Shown here one piece after another: positions 33,721 through 42,153 of a DNA stretch of 44,429 bases; positions within the stretch are counted from its first letter, which is position 1, and the number at the start of each line of letters is the position of its first letter. Location: assembly GCA_002840755.1 (NCBI GenBank), contig PHBZ01000044.1, positions 1-44,429 on the forward strand. Direction: 5' to 3'. Under the pieces are notes generated by a model that was not told where the DNA came from, did no database searches, and saw only the letters and a list, made by a program, of their open reading frames with translations. The stretch is from Chloroflexi bacterium HGW-Chloroflexi-10. GTDB lineage: Bacteria > Chloroflexota > Anaerolineae > Anaerolineales > Anaerolineaceae. Both the position numbers and the translations under genes were made by a program.

Positions 33721-34776
33721 TTATTTTCCGCCAGAGCCTGACTTATTTGAACCACCGGATCCGCCCTGATTACCGGATTCTCCGGAGTCTTGAGAACCGT
33801 TACCGGTTCCATTATCGTTGTTACCATTATTAGATCCATTATCAGAATCATTCTCACCTTGTGAACCATTGGGCTCGTGTTGTTCGTTGGTATTTGAAGG
33901 TTGTGTGGTTCCATTATGCTGCGATTGAGTTTGATATTGTTCCTGATTCTGATTATGATTTAGATTTTCTGGAACTTCACCAGGATTAGTGTTTTCGTTT
34001 GGATTCATAATCTGATTTTGGTATTGATATTGCCAATGATATTCGCCATCGACCAAGGGGGTTTCCTGCATGACCTGTAACCGGTTTTGAATTTGAAGCA
34101 TCATTTGTTGCGGGTCAAGTACTCCTAAATCACATAGTTGTATTTGTTGTTGGATTTGATTTTGGAATTGGTTCATAAATGGCGCAAGAGTATCATCTGT
34201 TTGTTTTTGGTTCATGAATTGGAATTGTTGCAGTAATTGTTCTTTTACGAAGAGCAGGTTGTCCAGGGGTGTTTCTGTTTCCGTAGCGAATTGAAGGGTC
34301 CGTTGCCATTGATATTCCCACTTATATACAGCAGGAGCCGGTGGCATTTCGCTTGATTCAATCAATTGTTGAATTTCTTCAAAACGTTGGTTGGCAAATT
34401 GATTCATTAATTGAAATGATGTCTCTGGATTTCCGGCTAGGTCCAATCTGACGTCTTCTGTCCAAACCTTAACGGGATATAGTATTTCATCCGGCAGGCT
34501 GGCCTGTGAAGCAGCTACCAAGGTGGCACCTGAACCACCAAAAAGCATAGTAAGTATCGTTATTAAAATTGCAAGTTTCATTGGAAATATCTCCTTATTT
34601 CTGATTATTGGTTTCCAATACTTATGACGTGATTTCTCTGCAATGGATACGTTTTGGCTTTGGACAATTTGTGAAAGAAAATTCTTCCGTGCGGAGGCAA
34701 CATTTAATGGGTTTCTTTCAGGAGTATCCTTAAGAACCGATATTTTTTTTTCAACTTCCGGGTATTTTTGATTCAT
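33721..34776 (-). CDS. DUF5667 membrane protein with disordered tail, likely sigma-factor partner
   Basis: This 351-residue protein has a basic cytoplasmic N-terminus (about 1-65), one membrane helix (about 66-90), a DUF5667-type region (SLPDEILYPVKVWTEDVRL to RFEEIQQLIE), a glutamine-rich middle (QNQIQQQIQ) and a final 90 residues of Asn, Gly, Ser and Gln in low-complexity order. Its start lies four bases behind the ECF sigma gene, whose end (GAAGG) provides the ribosome binding site. The position fits an anti-sigma or sensor role, but the usual zinc-binding anti-sigma motif (HxxxCxxC) is absent. Partner role is inferred. Confidence 0.75.
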   Translation of the reverse strand: MNQKYPEVEKKISVLKDTPERNPLNVASARKNFLSQIVQSQNVSIAEKSRHKYWKPIIRNKEIFPMKLAILITILTMLFGGSGATLVAASQASLPDEILYPVKVWTEDVRLDLAGNPETSFQLMNQFANQRFEEIQQLIESSEMPPAPAVYKWEYQWQRTLQFATETETPLDNLLFVKEQLLQQFQFMNQKQTDDTLAPFMNQFQNQIQQQIQLCDLGVLDPQQMMLQIQNRLQVMQETPLVDGEYHWQYQYQNQIMNPNENTNPGEVPENLNHNQNQEQYQTQSQHNGTTQPSNTNEQHEPNGSQGENDSDNGSNNGNNDNGTGNGSQDSGESGNQGGSGGSNKSGSGGK

Positions 34777-34780
34777 TTTT

Positions 34781-35311
34781 TTAAACCTTCATTATTTTTT
34801 TCAGTGTTCGTAGTCCTCTGTTTTGTAAGGCTTTTACAGCACCTACAGGTTTTTTTAAAGCTTTTGCAATTTCTGCAGTTTCCCATTCTTCTAAAAATTT
34901 TAGAACAATGACCTGTCTTTGGTCAGGTGTTAAATTATGTAAAGCATTTCGAACAAATACCTGCTCCAATTTATCATTTGTTAAGGTTTCCGGATTATTA
35001 TTCGGATCAGAATAGTTTTCAGAAAGGCTCTCTGTCTCTGGCGATGGACGACGGTAATAATCTGTAATCCAGTTGTGAGCGATCCGATACAAATAAGGTC
35101 GAACTGCCAGCCTGGGACCTTTTCCTTCATGTATTGCTTTCAAAAATCGACTGAATGTTTCGGCAACACAATCTTCTGCACGATCACGATCTCCTAATAA
35201 CCTGTAGGCATACCGAAATAAGGCGTCATTATACCGATCATAAACGGCTACCAGGACAGTCGGTTCCAATGCCTGGATTTTTTCTAAGAAGTCATCTTCA
35301 ATTTCCAACAT
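34781..35311 (-). CDS. ECF-type RNA polymerase sigma factor
   Basis: This 176-residue protein has sigma region 2 (LFRYAYRLLGDRDRAEDCVAETF, near residues 30-52) and region 4 with its helix-turn-helix (LTPDQRQVIVLKFLEEWETAEIAKAL to GAVKALQNRGLRTL), without region 1 or 3, as in ECF sigma factors. GAGGAC precedes the ATG. It is coupled to the DUF5667 membrane protein that follows, so it probably answers an envelope signal. The 187-base gap upstream to the hsp20 gene holds its promoter, which I could not place with confidence. Confidence 0.92.
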   Translation of the reverse strand: MLEIEDDFLEKIQALEPTVLVAVYDRYNDALFRYAYRLLGDRDRAEDCVAETFSRFLKAIHEGKGPRLAVRPYLYRIAHNWITDYYRRPSPETESLSENYSDPNNNPETLTNDKLEQVFVRNALHNLTPDQRQVIVLKFLEEWETAEIAKALKKPVGAVKALQNRGLRTLKKIMKV

Positions 35312-35461
35312 GTCCTCACCAATTAAGACGCATAAATGTCACAGAAGATACGCATCCATTATTGCACAAATTTCGTTTTCGATGACACATACCAAATTTA
35401 TAAATTTTTAATATTTTGTTTGTAAATCTCTAATAATCTCGTAATAAACTACAAGTAAATC

Positions 35462-35494
35462 AACTTATTGTGTTTTTTGTTTACACAGGAGGTT
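35462..35494 (+). promoter_or_regulatory. putative RNA thermometer in the hsp20 leader
   Basis: The bases 35462-35473 (AACTTATTGTGT) can pair with 35483-35494 (ACACAGGAGGTT) around a 9-base U-rich loop. Of 12 positions, 8 are Watson-Crick, 3 are G-U wobble and one is an A-G mismatch, and the whole Shine-Dalgarno GGAGG (35488-35492) is inside the stem, four to five bases before the ATG. A weak, wobble-rich stem hiding the ribosome binding site is the logic of ROSE and fourU thermometers, which are typical of small heat-shock genes. Confidence 0.55.
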
Positions 35495-35498
35495 TAAT

Positions 35499-35948
35499 AT
35501 GAAAAGAGGAAAAACACCAACAATTTGGCAAGAAATGGAAAATATTCAGAGGGAAATGAATCGTTTGTTTGAAACAGCTTATGATGGTAGCCCTATGCAC
35601 CTGATGTCTTCAAGTGTTGAGTTTCCAGCTATCAACGTTTGGTCTAAAGCCGATTCAGGACAGGTGGTTACGGCTGAAATACCTGGTGTGGGTATGGATG
35701 ATCTTGATATAAAAGTGGCAGGAGAAATTCTGACAATCAGTGGTTCACGACCAACACCTGTGGACCAAGAGAATTATCGATTACACCGTCAGGAAAGGGG
35801 ATTTGGAACGTTTTCCCGTTCAATTCAACTGCCTTTCCCAATTGAAGTAGAAAAAGTTGAAGCCACTTATGAAAAAGGGATCTTAAAAATTTGGCTTCCA
35901 CGCGCAGAATATGATCAACCACGCAAGATTTTGGTTAAAGTAAATTAA
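35499..35948 (+). CDS. small heat-shock protein, Hsp20 family (first copy)
   Basis: This 149-residue ATP-independent chaperone has an alpha-crystallin domain at about 45-140: INVWSKADSGQVVTAEIPGVG, the closing motif YEKGILKIWLPRAE, and the final KILVKVN with the I-x-V-type anchor. The N-terminal arm (WQEMENIQREMNRLFE) is typical of bacterial Hsp20. GGAGG precedes the ATG but can be hidden in a hairpin. A second, different copy follows 11 bases later, so the two are co-translated and may form mixed oligomers. Confidence 0.93.
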   Translation: MKRGKTPTIWQEMENIQREMNRLFETAYDGSPMHLMSSSVEFPAINVWSKADSGQVVTAEIPGVGMDDLDIKVAGEILTISGSRPTPVDQENYRLHRQERGFGTFSRSIQLPFPIEVEKVEATYEKGILKIWLPRAEYDQPRKILVKVN

Positions 35949-35959
35949 GGAGGTGTGAA

Positions 35960-36370
35960 ATGTCTGAGGAATTAAAAATTCAAAATGAAAAAAAAGAAGA
36001 GATGACAGAAAAAAATCAGGCAGAACGCACACGGGAAGGACGTGTTTATATTCCCCGGGTAGATATTTACGAGAATAACGACACCATTTTTGTAATTGCA
36101 GATATTCCGGGTGTTGATGAAAGTTCCATCGATATCACCCTGGAAAAGAATACACTAACCATTGATGCCCGTGTACAGGTAGAACGTCCGGAAGGATATT
36201 CACTAACGTATGCTGAATATGGAATTGGAGATTTTCGCCGAAAATTCAGTGTATCAGATGAGATTGATCGGGAGAAAATAGAAGCAAAAGTAAAGAATGG
36301 GGTCTTAAAGTTGATCTTACCAAAAACCGACCCGGCAAAAGCTCAAAAAATATTAGTGCGTGTAGCCTAA
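35960..36370 (+). CDS. small heat-shock protein, Hsp20 family (second copy)
   Basis: This 136-residue protein has the same alpha-crystallin domain: VDIYENNDTIFVIADIPGVDESSIDITLEK, VKNGVLKLILPK and a C-terminal KILVRVA anchor. The N-terminal arm is short and highly charged (many K, E, Q), unlike the first copy, which suggests a different oligomer form. A perfect AAGGAGGTG lies just before the ATG and is not hidden in an obvious hairpin. Translation probably depends on that of the first gene. Confidence 0.92.
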   Translation: MSEELKIQNEKKEEMTEKNQAERTREGRVYIPRVDIYENNDTIFVIADIPGVDESSIDITLEKNTLTIDARVQVERPEGYSLTYAEYGIGDFRRKFSVSDEIDREKIEAKVKNGVLKLILPKTDPAKAQKILVRVA

Positions 36371-36388
36371 TAGTATTCAAGATTTTAC

Positions 36389-36437
36389 CAATATCCATAT
36401 AGCCGAGATTTTTAGGTTATATGGATATTGTGTTTAA
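36389..36437 (+). terminator. long AT-rich hairpin behind the hsp20 pair
   Basis: A perfect 13-base-pair stem (CAATATCCATATA at 36389-36401 and its complement at 36418-36430) with a 16-base loop is followed by TGTTT. This is a weak T-run, so it may act as terminator or 3' stabiliser. The following stretch to 36554 has a possible -10 box but no clear promoter. Confidence 0.55.
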
Positions 36438-36554
36438 AAAATAGTTATCCAAAAGCGAAAGAATCCACTACAATTGTATTAAGTTATTGATTTTTCATTC
36501 TATAAACTGTGATGTTCAAAACTCAATTCTTGTCCCTAATATTTCGGAGGGTTT

Positions 36555-36980
36555 ATGCGTAAAAGTAGAATCGTCATAGTATTGTTTTTTGGGTTAGTTC
36601 TTTTATCTGGATGCGCGCGCCTCGATGCCGGATTAATCGAGGTAAAAGAGTCTTGCAGGGTTACGAACAATTCCGGCGTCTGTAGTGGAACGATGCAAGA
36701 AGTCCGTAATGAAAATGTTAAGGTTTATTCTGATATATTTACAGACCCGCAACAATATGGTTTTTTAAATTTAGCAATCAGTATCGAAACTGGCGAGCTC
36801 CAGGTGGAAGTATTTCAATATGGGGGGACATGGGTTAGTTTTAATGTGACTCCGGAGGAGCCGGGGAGTTTTTCTGGTTGGATCAACGCCGATTCAGATG
36901 GACATTTTGCGATTAAATACAAACAGGTGGGTAACCGGGCTGTAAAAAATGTAATATATAACTTTGATCTTCAACAATAA
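36555..36980 (+). CDS. putative lipoprotein, unknown function
   Basis: This 141-residue protein has a lipoprotein signal peptide (VLFFGLVLLSGC, Cys20). The mature part has two cysteines (SCRVTNNSGVCSG) that may form a disulfide, and is otherwise beta-rich (LQVEVFQYGGTWVSFNVTPEEPGSF, GHFAIKYKQVG), resembling a small jelly-roll. A GGAGGG site lies directly before the ATG. No neighbour gives a hint about its role, and no family is recognised. Confidence 0.7.
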   Translation: MRKSRIVIVLFFGLVLLSGCARLDAGLIEVKESCRVTNNSGVCSGTMQEVRNENVKVYSDIFTDPQQYGFLNLAISIETGELQVEVFQYGGTWVSFNVTPEEPGSFSGWINADSDGHFAIKYKQVGNRAVKNVIYNFDLQQ

Positions 36981-37097
36981 CAAATGTACTTAGAACTTTG
37001 GAAAGGTGTTTAATCAAATAAGGTCATTTGGCAGGTGTTTCCATCGATTTTTTCTGTACAATGAATTAAGCATAATCCCCGTAATTGAGGAAAATCG

Positions 37098-37466
37098 GTG
37101 AAAGATTCAAATTCTGAACACCCAACAGTATATTCGACGGAGTTTGGGCGAATGTGCCCGGTTTGTGGAAAACCAAAAGAACAATGTATTTGTAAAAAGA
37201 ATCTACCTACCAATCAATCATCCAAAGATGGAATTGTTCGCTTAAGGTTGGAACGAAAAGGACGTGGTGGTAAAACCGTTACATTGATTGAGGGGTTGTC
37301 ATTATCAGCAGAGATGCTTAAAGATTTGGCTAAAGAGTTAAAGCGCGCGGCTGGTTCTGGTGGTGCGATTAAAGATGGTGTAATTGAAGTTCAGGGGGAT
37401 GTGTGTAACGCTTTAAAATCAGTTTTAGAAAATAAAGGGTTTAGAGTAAAAATATCTGGTGGCTGA
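37098..37466 (+). CDS. SUI1/eIF1-like translation factor with zinc-ribbon N-terminus
   Basis: This 122-residue protein is of the YciH/SUI1 family, related to eIF1, which checks start-codon choice. The SUI1 domain covers about 45-122: VRLRLERKGRGGKTVTLIEGL and the end SVLENKGFRVKISGG. The N-terminus has four cysteines (CPVCGKPKEQCIC) in a small zinc-ribbon, as in archaeal relatives. It starts with GTG behind GAGG. It is 32 bases before the acyl-CoA synthetase gene, perhaps in one transcript. In a genome with leaderless messages such a factor is of note, but the link is speculative. Confidence 0.88.
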   Translation: MKDSNSEHPTVYSTEFGRMCPVCGKPKEQCICKKNLPTNQSSKDGIVRLRLERKGRGGKTVTLIEGLSLSAEMLKDLAKELKRAAGSGGAIKDGVIEVQGDVCNALKSVLENKGFRVKISGG

Positions 37467-37498
37467 TGCCTAAATAAAAATAACAATCGGAGGCTGCA

Positions 37499-39595
37499 AT
37501 GGTAAATAGTTTATCACCGTTCTTTTCCCCTTCTGGTGTAGCCATTATAGGTGCATCCAGTAAACCCAATAAGTTGAGTTATGGGATTGTAAAAAACCTG
37601 ACATTATATGGGTATCAGGGAGGAATTTATCCGGTTAATCCTGGCTCGCAAGAAATATTAGGAAAAAAATGTTATCCTGATATTCAACATGTTCCAGACC
37701 CGGTTGATCTGGCAGTGATTGTGTTGCCAGCTGGCCAAATAGCTCAGACATTGGAAGATTGTGCGACTCGCGGAATCAAAGCTGTTACTGTAATTTCAGG
37801 TGGTTTTAAGGAGTTGGGAAAAGAAGGGGAGCTACTGGAGCTTCAGATTATGGAAATTGTTCAGGCTCATGGAATGCGCATGGTTGGACCGAATTGTGTA
37901 GGTACCATGAGTTTACACACCGGTTTAAACACGACCTTTATTCATGGTGTGCCAGATACAGGGGGGATCGGCTTCTTATCTCAGTCCGGGGCTGTTTTAG
38001 GTGGCGTGGTGGATTATGTAAAAGACAAAGGTGTTGGTTTTTCTCATTTCTTGAGCCTTGGAAATGAGGCAGATGTCTCCGAAACTGACATAATTGATTA
38101 TTTAGGTGAGGATGAACAAACCAAAGTAATTACAGCTTACGTTGAACAAATCCGCGACGGACAACGCTTTATCCGGACTGCGCAGCGTGTCACCAGACAT
38201 AAACCCATTGTTTTACTCAAGGCTGGCAGAACCTCTGCGGGTGCTCGTGCAGTTTCTTCACATACTGGTTCACTTGCTGGTTCACATGCGGCTTATCAAG
38301 CTGCATTTGTTCAATCCGGCGTGGTAGAGGTGCAATCTGTAAATGATCTTTTTGACGTTTCTCAGGCTTTTGCCTTACAGCCACTTCCTAAAGGCGATAG
38401 AGTAGTAATTTTGACCAATGCGGGCGGTCCGGCCGCCTTGGCATCAGATAGCTTGTCTAACAATGGATTACGCATGGCAGATCTAAACCAGAAGACCATG
38501 GATGAATTGCGCAAAATTCTTAATCCAAGTGCGCAAGTTTCCAACCCAGTGGATATGCTGGGTGGAGCCGAACCCCAAGAATATGAAGCAGCCATGCGCT
38601 TGGTTGCAGCAGACCCAAATGTAGATATTATTGTTCCTATTCTGGTTCCTCAGTCTCTGGTTAATCCGATCAGTGTTGCAGAGAAAATCAGTAATGTTGC
38701 TGCTACCTCCAGTAAAACAGTGATTTCATGCTTTATGGGCGATAGCTTGGTAGCGGAGCCGCGCAGAGTGCTACACCGAAATCGCGTGCCAATGGTTGTA
38801 TACCCTGAAAGCATTGGTTCGGTGTTGGGTGCTATGAGAGTTTATGCCAAATGGCTTGATTCCCCACAAGAAGAGACAGTTGTTTTCTCCGATATGGATC
38901 AACTGCTAGTTAAAGATATTTTTTCTGCTTCTGTTGGTAACAAAAGTCTGGGTGAGGTGTTGACTCGCCCATTGCTTTCGGCATATGGTATCCAGGTAAT
39001 TTCAGGAGATCATGCGAAAACAAACGATGAAGCCGTAGCATTGGCGGCAAGAATTGGATTTCCCGTGGCGATGAAAATTGTGTCACCGGATATTTTGCAT
39101 AAATCTGAATATGGTGGAATTCGACTAAACTTACAGAATCGCTCAGATGTGGCTCAAGCTTATGAACAAATATTGAAAGATGTTATAGAAAGAAAACCGG
39201 ATGCTCGGCTGGAAGGGGTTTTGATTGAAGCTATGGCGCCAAAAGGGCAGGAAGTTATTATCGGCATGCGCCGTGATCCGGGATTTGGAGCGATTATGAT
39301 GTTCGGAATGGGTGGAATTTTTGTTGAATTATTTAAAGATGTTGCTTTTCGTGTGGCGCCATTAACACGTAATAATGCATTGGAGATGATTGAAGCTACA
39401 CGGGCAGGGCAATTATTAGCCGGATTCCGTGGGCAAATCGAGGCAGATGTGGAAGCCGTAGTGGATACAATCTTGCGGCTGAGCCAACTTGCTGTTGATT
39501 TCCCGGAAATCAGTGAGATTGAGATTAATCCATTACTGGTTTTGCCAAAAGGTCAGGGTGCTATTGCTCTTGACGGCCGGGTAATCTTTAACTGA
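37499..39595 (+). CDS. ADP-forming acyl-CoA synthetase, fused alpha-beta
   Basis: This 698-residue enzyme turns an acyl-CoA, ADP and phosphate into acid, CoA and ATP. The alpha part (1-460) has the CoA-binding start (GVAIIGASSKPNKLSYG) and the phosphorylated histidine H255 in SSHTGSLAGSH. The beta part (about 475-698) is an ATP-grasp domain (LLSAYGIQVISG, GFPVAMKIVSPDILHKSEYGG, EIEINPLLVLP). A GGAGG site lies six bases before the ATG. With iorA and iorB directly behind, the likely substrates are arylacetyl-CoAs. Confidence 0.92.
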   Translation: MVNSLSPFFSPSGVAIIGASSKPNKLSYGIVKNLTLYGYQGGIYPVNPGSQEILGKKCYPDIQHVPDPVDLAVIVLPAGQIAQTLEDCATRGIKAVTVISGGFKELGKEGELLELQIMEIVQAHGMRMVGPNCVGTMSLHTGLNTTFIHGVPDTGGIGFLSQSGAVLGGVVDYVKDKGVGFSHFLSLGNEADVSETDIIDYLGEDEQTKVITAYVEQIRDGQRFIRTAQRVTRHKPIVLLKAGRTSAGARAVSSHTGSLAGSHAAYQAAFVQSGVVEVQSVNDLFDVSQAFALQPLPKGDRVVILTNAGGPAALASDSLSNNGLRMADLNQKTMDELRKILNPSAQVSNPVDMLGGAEPQEYEAAMRLVAADPNVDIIVPILVPQSLVNPISVAEKISNVAATSSKTVISCFMGDSLVAEPRRVLHRNRVPMVVYPESIGSVLGAMRVYAKWLDSPQEETVVFSDMDQLLVKDIFSASVGNKSLGEVLTRPLLSAYGIQVISGDHAKTNDEAVALAARIGFPVAMKIVSPDILHKSEYGGIRLNLQNRSDVAQAYEQILKDVIERKPDARLEGVLIEAMAPKGQEVIIGMRRDPGFGAIMMFGMGGIFVELFKDVAFRVAPLTRNNALEMIEATRAGQLLAGFRGQIEADVEAVVDTILRLSQLAVDFPEISEIEINPLLVLPKGQGAIALDGRVIFN

Positions 39596-39619
39596 ACCAA
39601 TAGTAAGCAGGAGATAACT

Positions 39620-41461
39620 ATGAAACGATTACTATCCGGGAATGAAGCTGTTGCCAGGGGAGCTTGGGAAGCTGGTTGCAAGGTAGCTTCCGGTTATCCG
39701 GGAACTCCCAGTACGGAAATTATTGAAACTTTTAGTCTTTATCCGAATGTGTATGCTGAGTGGGCGACCAATGAAAAAGTAGGCCTGGATGCGGCCATTG
39801 GTGCTGCATACGCAGGCCGGCGGGCAATCTCAACCATGAAGCATGTAGGGGTTAATGTAGCTGCCGACTCATTGTTTTATGCCGCTATGACTGGTATTGA
39901 GGCTGGTCTGGTTATCGTCTCCGCAGATGATCCCGCAATGCACTCTTCGCAAAATGAACAGGATAATCGTCAATATGCAAAATTTGCGCGCATCCCTTGT
40001 CTGGACCCATCAGACAGCCAGGAGGCCAAGGATTTTACGATTGCTGGTTTTGATCTCAGTGAGCAGTTTGACACACCGGTTTTATTGCGGATGACAACCC
40101 GGGTTTGCCATACCAGCAGTCCTGTGGAAGTCTTCGAACAACAAGCAAGTGTACCGGAACCACATAAATACCCACGGAACCCAGCAAAATATGTGATGAT
40201 TCCTGCAAATGCTCGCCAGCGTCATCCGGTGATTGAAACACGTATTGTGGATCTTTCAGTATTTGCCGAAACATTCCCGCATAATCGCATTGAATGGCGT
40301 CAAAAGGATCTTGGCATTATTACTGGTGGAATTGCCTACCAATATGCGCGCGAAGTATTTCCGGACGCTAGTATTTTAAAGTTAGGTATGGTTTACCCAC
40401 TACCGGAAAAAATGATTAAAAAATTTGCCTCACAAATAAAAAAATTGATTATTATGGAGGAGTTGGATCCATTTATTGAAGATCAAGTGCGTTTGATGGG
40501 AGTGGAAATATATCGACCACAAGATATTGAATTAAATAATTATCCCATGACAAAATCTGTGTTTCCCATGTTTGGTGAGTTTAGTCCGGCTGTTATCCGT
40601 ATAGAAGCAAAACGTGCTGGTCTCTATGATGGGAAAATTCCTGATTCTATACCCGATTTGATATTAGAATTGCCACCTCGTCCGCCCACTTTATGCCCGG
40701 GTTGCCCACACCGTTCTTCTTTTTATGTGTTGAGCAAATTGAAACTTCCGGTGAATGGCGATATTGGTTGTTATACGTTGGGAATTGCACCACCGTTAAA
40801 AATTACCGATACCTGTGGATGTATGGGAGCTGGGATTGGTGTAGCACATGGCGCTTCTATTGCTGGAGATTCAGAACGTCACGTAGCTGTTATTGGCGAT
40901 TCAACCTTTTTTCACTCTGGTGTTGCACCTTTAATTAATGTTGCTTTTAACCGGAGCAATGTGATTACGATTATCATGGATAATCGGATTACTGGTATGA
41001 CCGGGCATCAACAGAATCCGGGTACTGGGAAAACATTAATGAACCAGGATACTGTTGAAATTGATATAGAAGCTATGGTTAAAGCCTGTGGAATTAAAAA
41101 AGTTTTGACTGTAGCAGCTTACGATGTGGAGTTAATTGAAAAAACATTAAAACAATGGATGAAAGAGGACGGTCCAGCAGTATTGATAACTAGAGAAGAA
41201 TGTGCATTGTTGCCAACTGCCAGAAAAAAATATATTTCTCTGCAGGTAACTGATCAATGCAATGGTTGCACAGTTTGTTTTCGGATTGGCTGCCCAGCTA
41301 TTTTGAAATCAGAAGCCCTAGATCCCAAATATAACCGTCCTTTGGCAGAGATTGACAGCCAGTTGTGTACTGGTTGTGAAATTTGTGCTCAGGTGTGCCC
41401 ACGAGATGCTATCTTGTTCCGTGATCAGGTTAAAATGCTTCAAGGTAAAGCAAAGGATTAA
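39620..41461 (+). CDS. iorA: indolepyruvate ferredoxin oxidoreductase, alpha subunit
   Basis: This 613-residue subunit decarboxylates aromatic 2-oxoacids to aryl-acyl-CoA and reduces ferredoxin. Seen are the pyrimidine-binding part (GNEAVARGAWEAGCKVASGYPGTPS), the thiamine diphosphate region (GDIGCYTLGIAPP, GDSTFFHSGV with MDNRITGMTG), and a C-terminal ferredoxin domain with two clusters (CNGCTVCFRIGCP and CTGCEICAQVCP). GGAG lies before the ATG. It is coupled to iorB, which starts three bases behind its stop. The enzyme is oxygen-sensitive in known cases, pointing to anaerobic life. Confidence 0.95.
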   Translation: MKRLLSGNEAVARGAWEAGCKVASGYPGTPSTEIIETFSLYPNVYAEWATNEKVGLDAAIGAAYAGRRAISTMKHVGVNVAADSLFYAAMTGIEAGLVIVSADDPAMHSSQNEQDNRQYAKFARIPCLDPSDSQEAKDFTIAGFDLSEQFDTPVLLRMTTRVCHTSSPVEVFEQQASVPEPHKYPRNPAKYVMIPANARQRHPVIETRIVDLSVFAETFPHNRIEWRQKDLGIITGGIAYQYAREVFPDASILKLGMVYPLPEKMIKKFASQIKKLIIMEELDPFIEDQVRLMGVEIYRPQDIELNNYPMTKSVFPMFGEFSPAVIRIEAKRAGLYDGKIPDSIPDLILELPPRPPTLCPGCPHRSSFYVLSKLKLPVNGDIGCYTLGIAPPLKITDTCGCMGAGIGVAHGASIAGDSERHVAVIGDSTFFHSGVAPLINVAFNRSNVITIIMDNRITGMTGHQQNPGTGKTLMNQDTVEIDIEAMVKACGIKKVLTVAAYDVELIEKTLKQWMKEDGPAVLITREECALLPTARKKYISLQVTDQCNGCTVCFRIGCPAILKSEALDPKYNRPLAEIDSQLCTGCEICAQVCPRDAILFRDQVKMLQGKAKD

Positions 41462-41464
41462 ATC

Positions 41465-42085
41465 ATGATTGAATTTCCAAATTTAACCATTGAATCCGAT
41501 ACCGTCAATTTCTTACTTGTAGGTGTAGGTGGTCAGGGTACCATTCTTGCAAGCAACGTCCTGGCAGAATTAGGTCTGGCATCCGGATATGATGTAAAAA
41601 AAGCCGAAGTGCATGGGATGTCTCAGCGAGGCGGCAGTGTAATTTCTCATTTACGCTGGGGCGAAAGTGTATACTCCCCGATTATTCCAAAAGGGGAAGC
41701 AGATATTATGATCTCCTTTGAAAAACTGGAAGCACTGCGTTTTATAGATATGCTGCGACCCGGTGGTTTGATTTTGATTAATGATTATGAGATTGTACCG
41801 GTTACAGTCAGTTCTGGAGCGGCTATTTATCCTACGGATGAATACATCAGCAATGTCATTCAAACCTATACAAACCAGGCATATTGGGTGAAGGGAGTTG
41901 AAATAGCAGAATCGCTAGGGATGACAAAGGCATCGAATGTGGTCTTGCTGGGTGCATTATCTGCATTACTGGGCATGGCTTCAGACTCATGGTTGCAGGT
42001 AATTGGTTCCAGAGTACCCACAAAATCTCTGGCTCTCAATCAGCAAGCATTCGAACTGGGTCGGCTAGCAATCATAAACGGCTAA
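41465..42085 (+). CDS. iorB: indolepyruvate ferredoxin oxidoreductase, beta subunit
   Basis: This 206-residue protein is the gamma/beta-type subunit of 2-oxoacid oxidoreductases. The start has VGVGGQGTILASNVLAELG and the family pattern KKAEVHGMSQRGGSVISHLRWG. It pairs with IorA to form the working enzyme. It is the last gene of the run that begins with the acyl-CoA synthetase, and a terminator follows its stop codon. Confidence 0.95.
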   Translation: MIEFPNLTIESDTVNFLLVGVGGQGTILASNVLAELGLASGYDVKKAEVHGMSQRGGSVISHLRWGESVYSPIIPKGEADIMISFEKLEALRFIDMLRPGGLILINDYEIVPVTVSSGAAIYPTDEYISNVIQTYTNQAYWVKGVEIAESLGMTKASNVVLLGALSALLGMASDSWLQVIGSRVPTKSLALNQQAFELGRLAIING

Positions 42086-42093
42086 TCAACGTA

Positions 42094-42138
42094 AGAGAAC
42101 GGCTGTCCGTTGGAATATCCGGCAGCCGTTTTCTTTTT
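42094..42138 (+). terminator. intrinsic terminator behind iorB
   Basis: A stem of about 12 base pairs (arm AGAGAACGGCTG, partner CAGCCGTTTTCT, with one G-T pair) and a loop of 17 bases is followed by a run of T. Confidence 0.85.
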
Positions 42139-42153
42139 GTGGTTTGAAGGAGG

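Noticed and set aside
35312..35498. CIRCE or HrcA-type heat-shock operator before hsp20
   Set aside because: No TTAGCACTC with its inverted partner is present; control is more likely at the RNA level.
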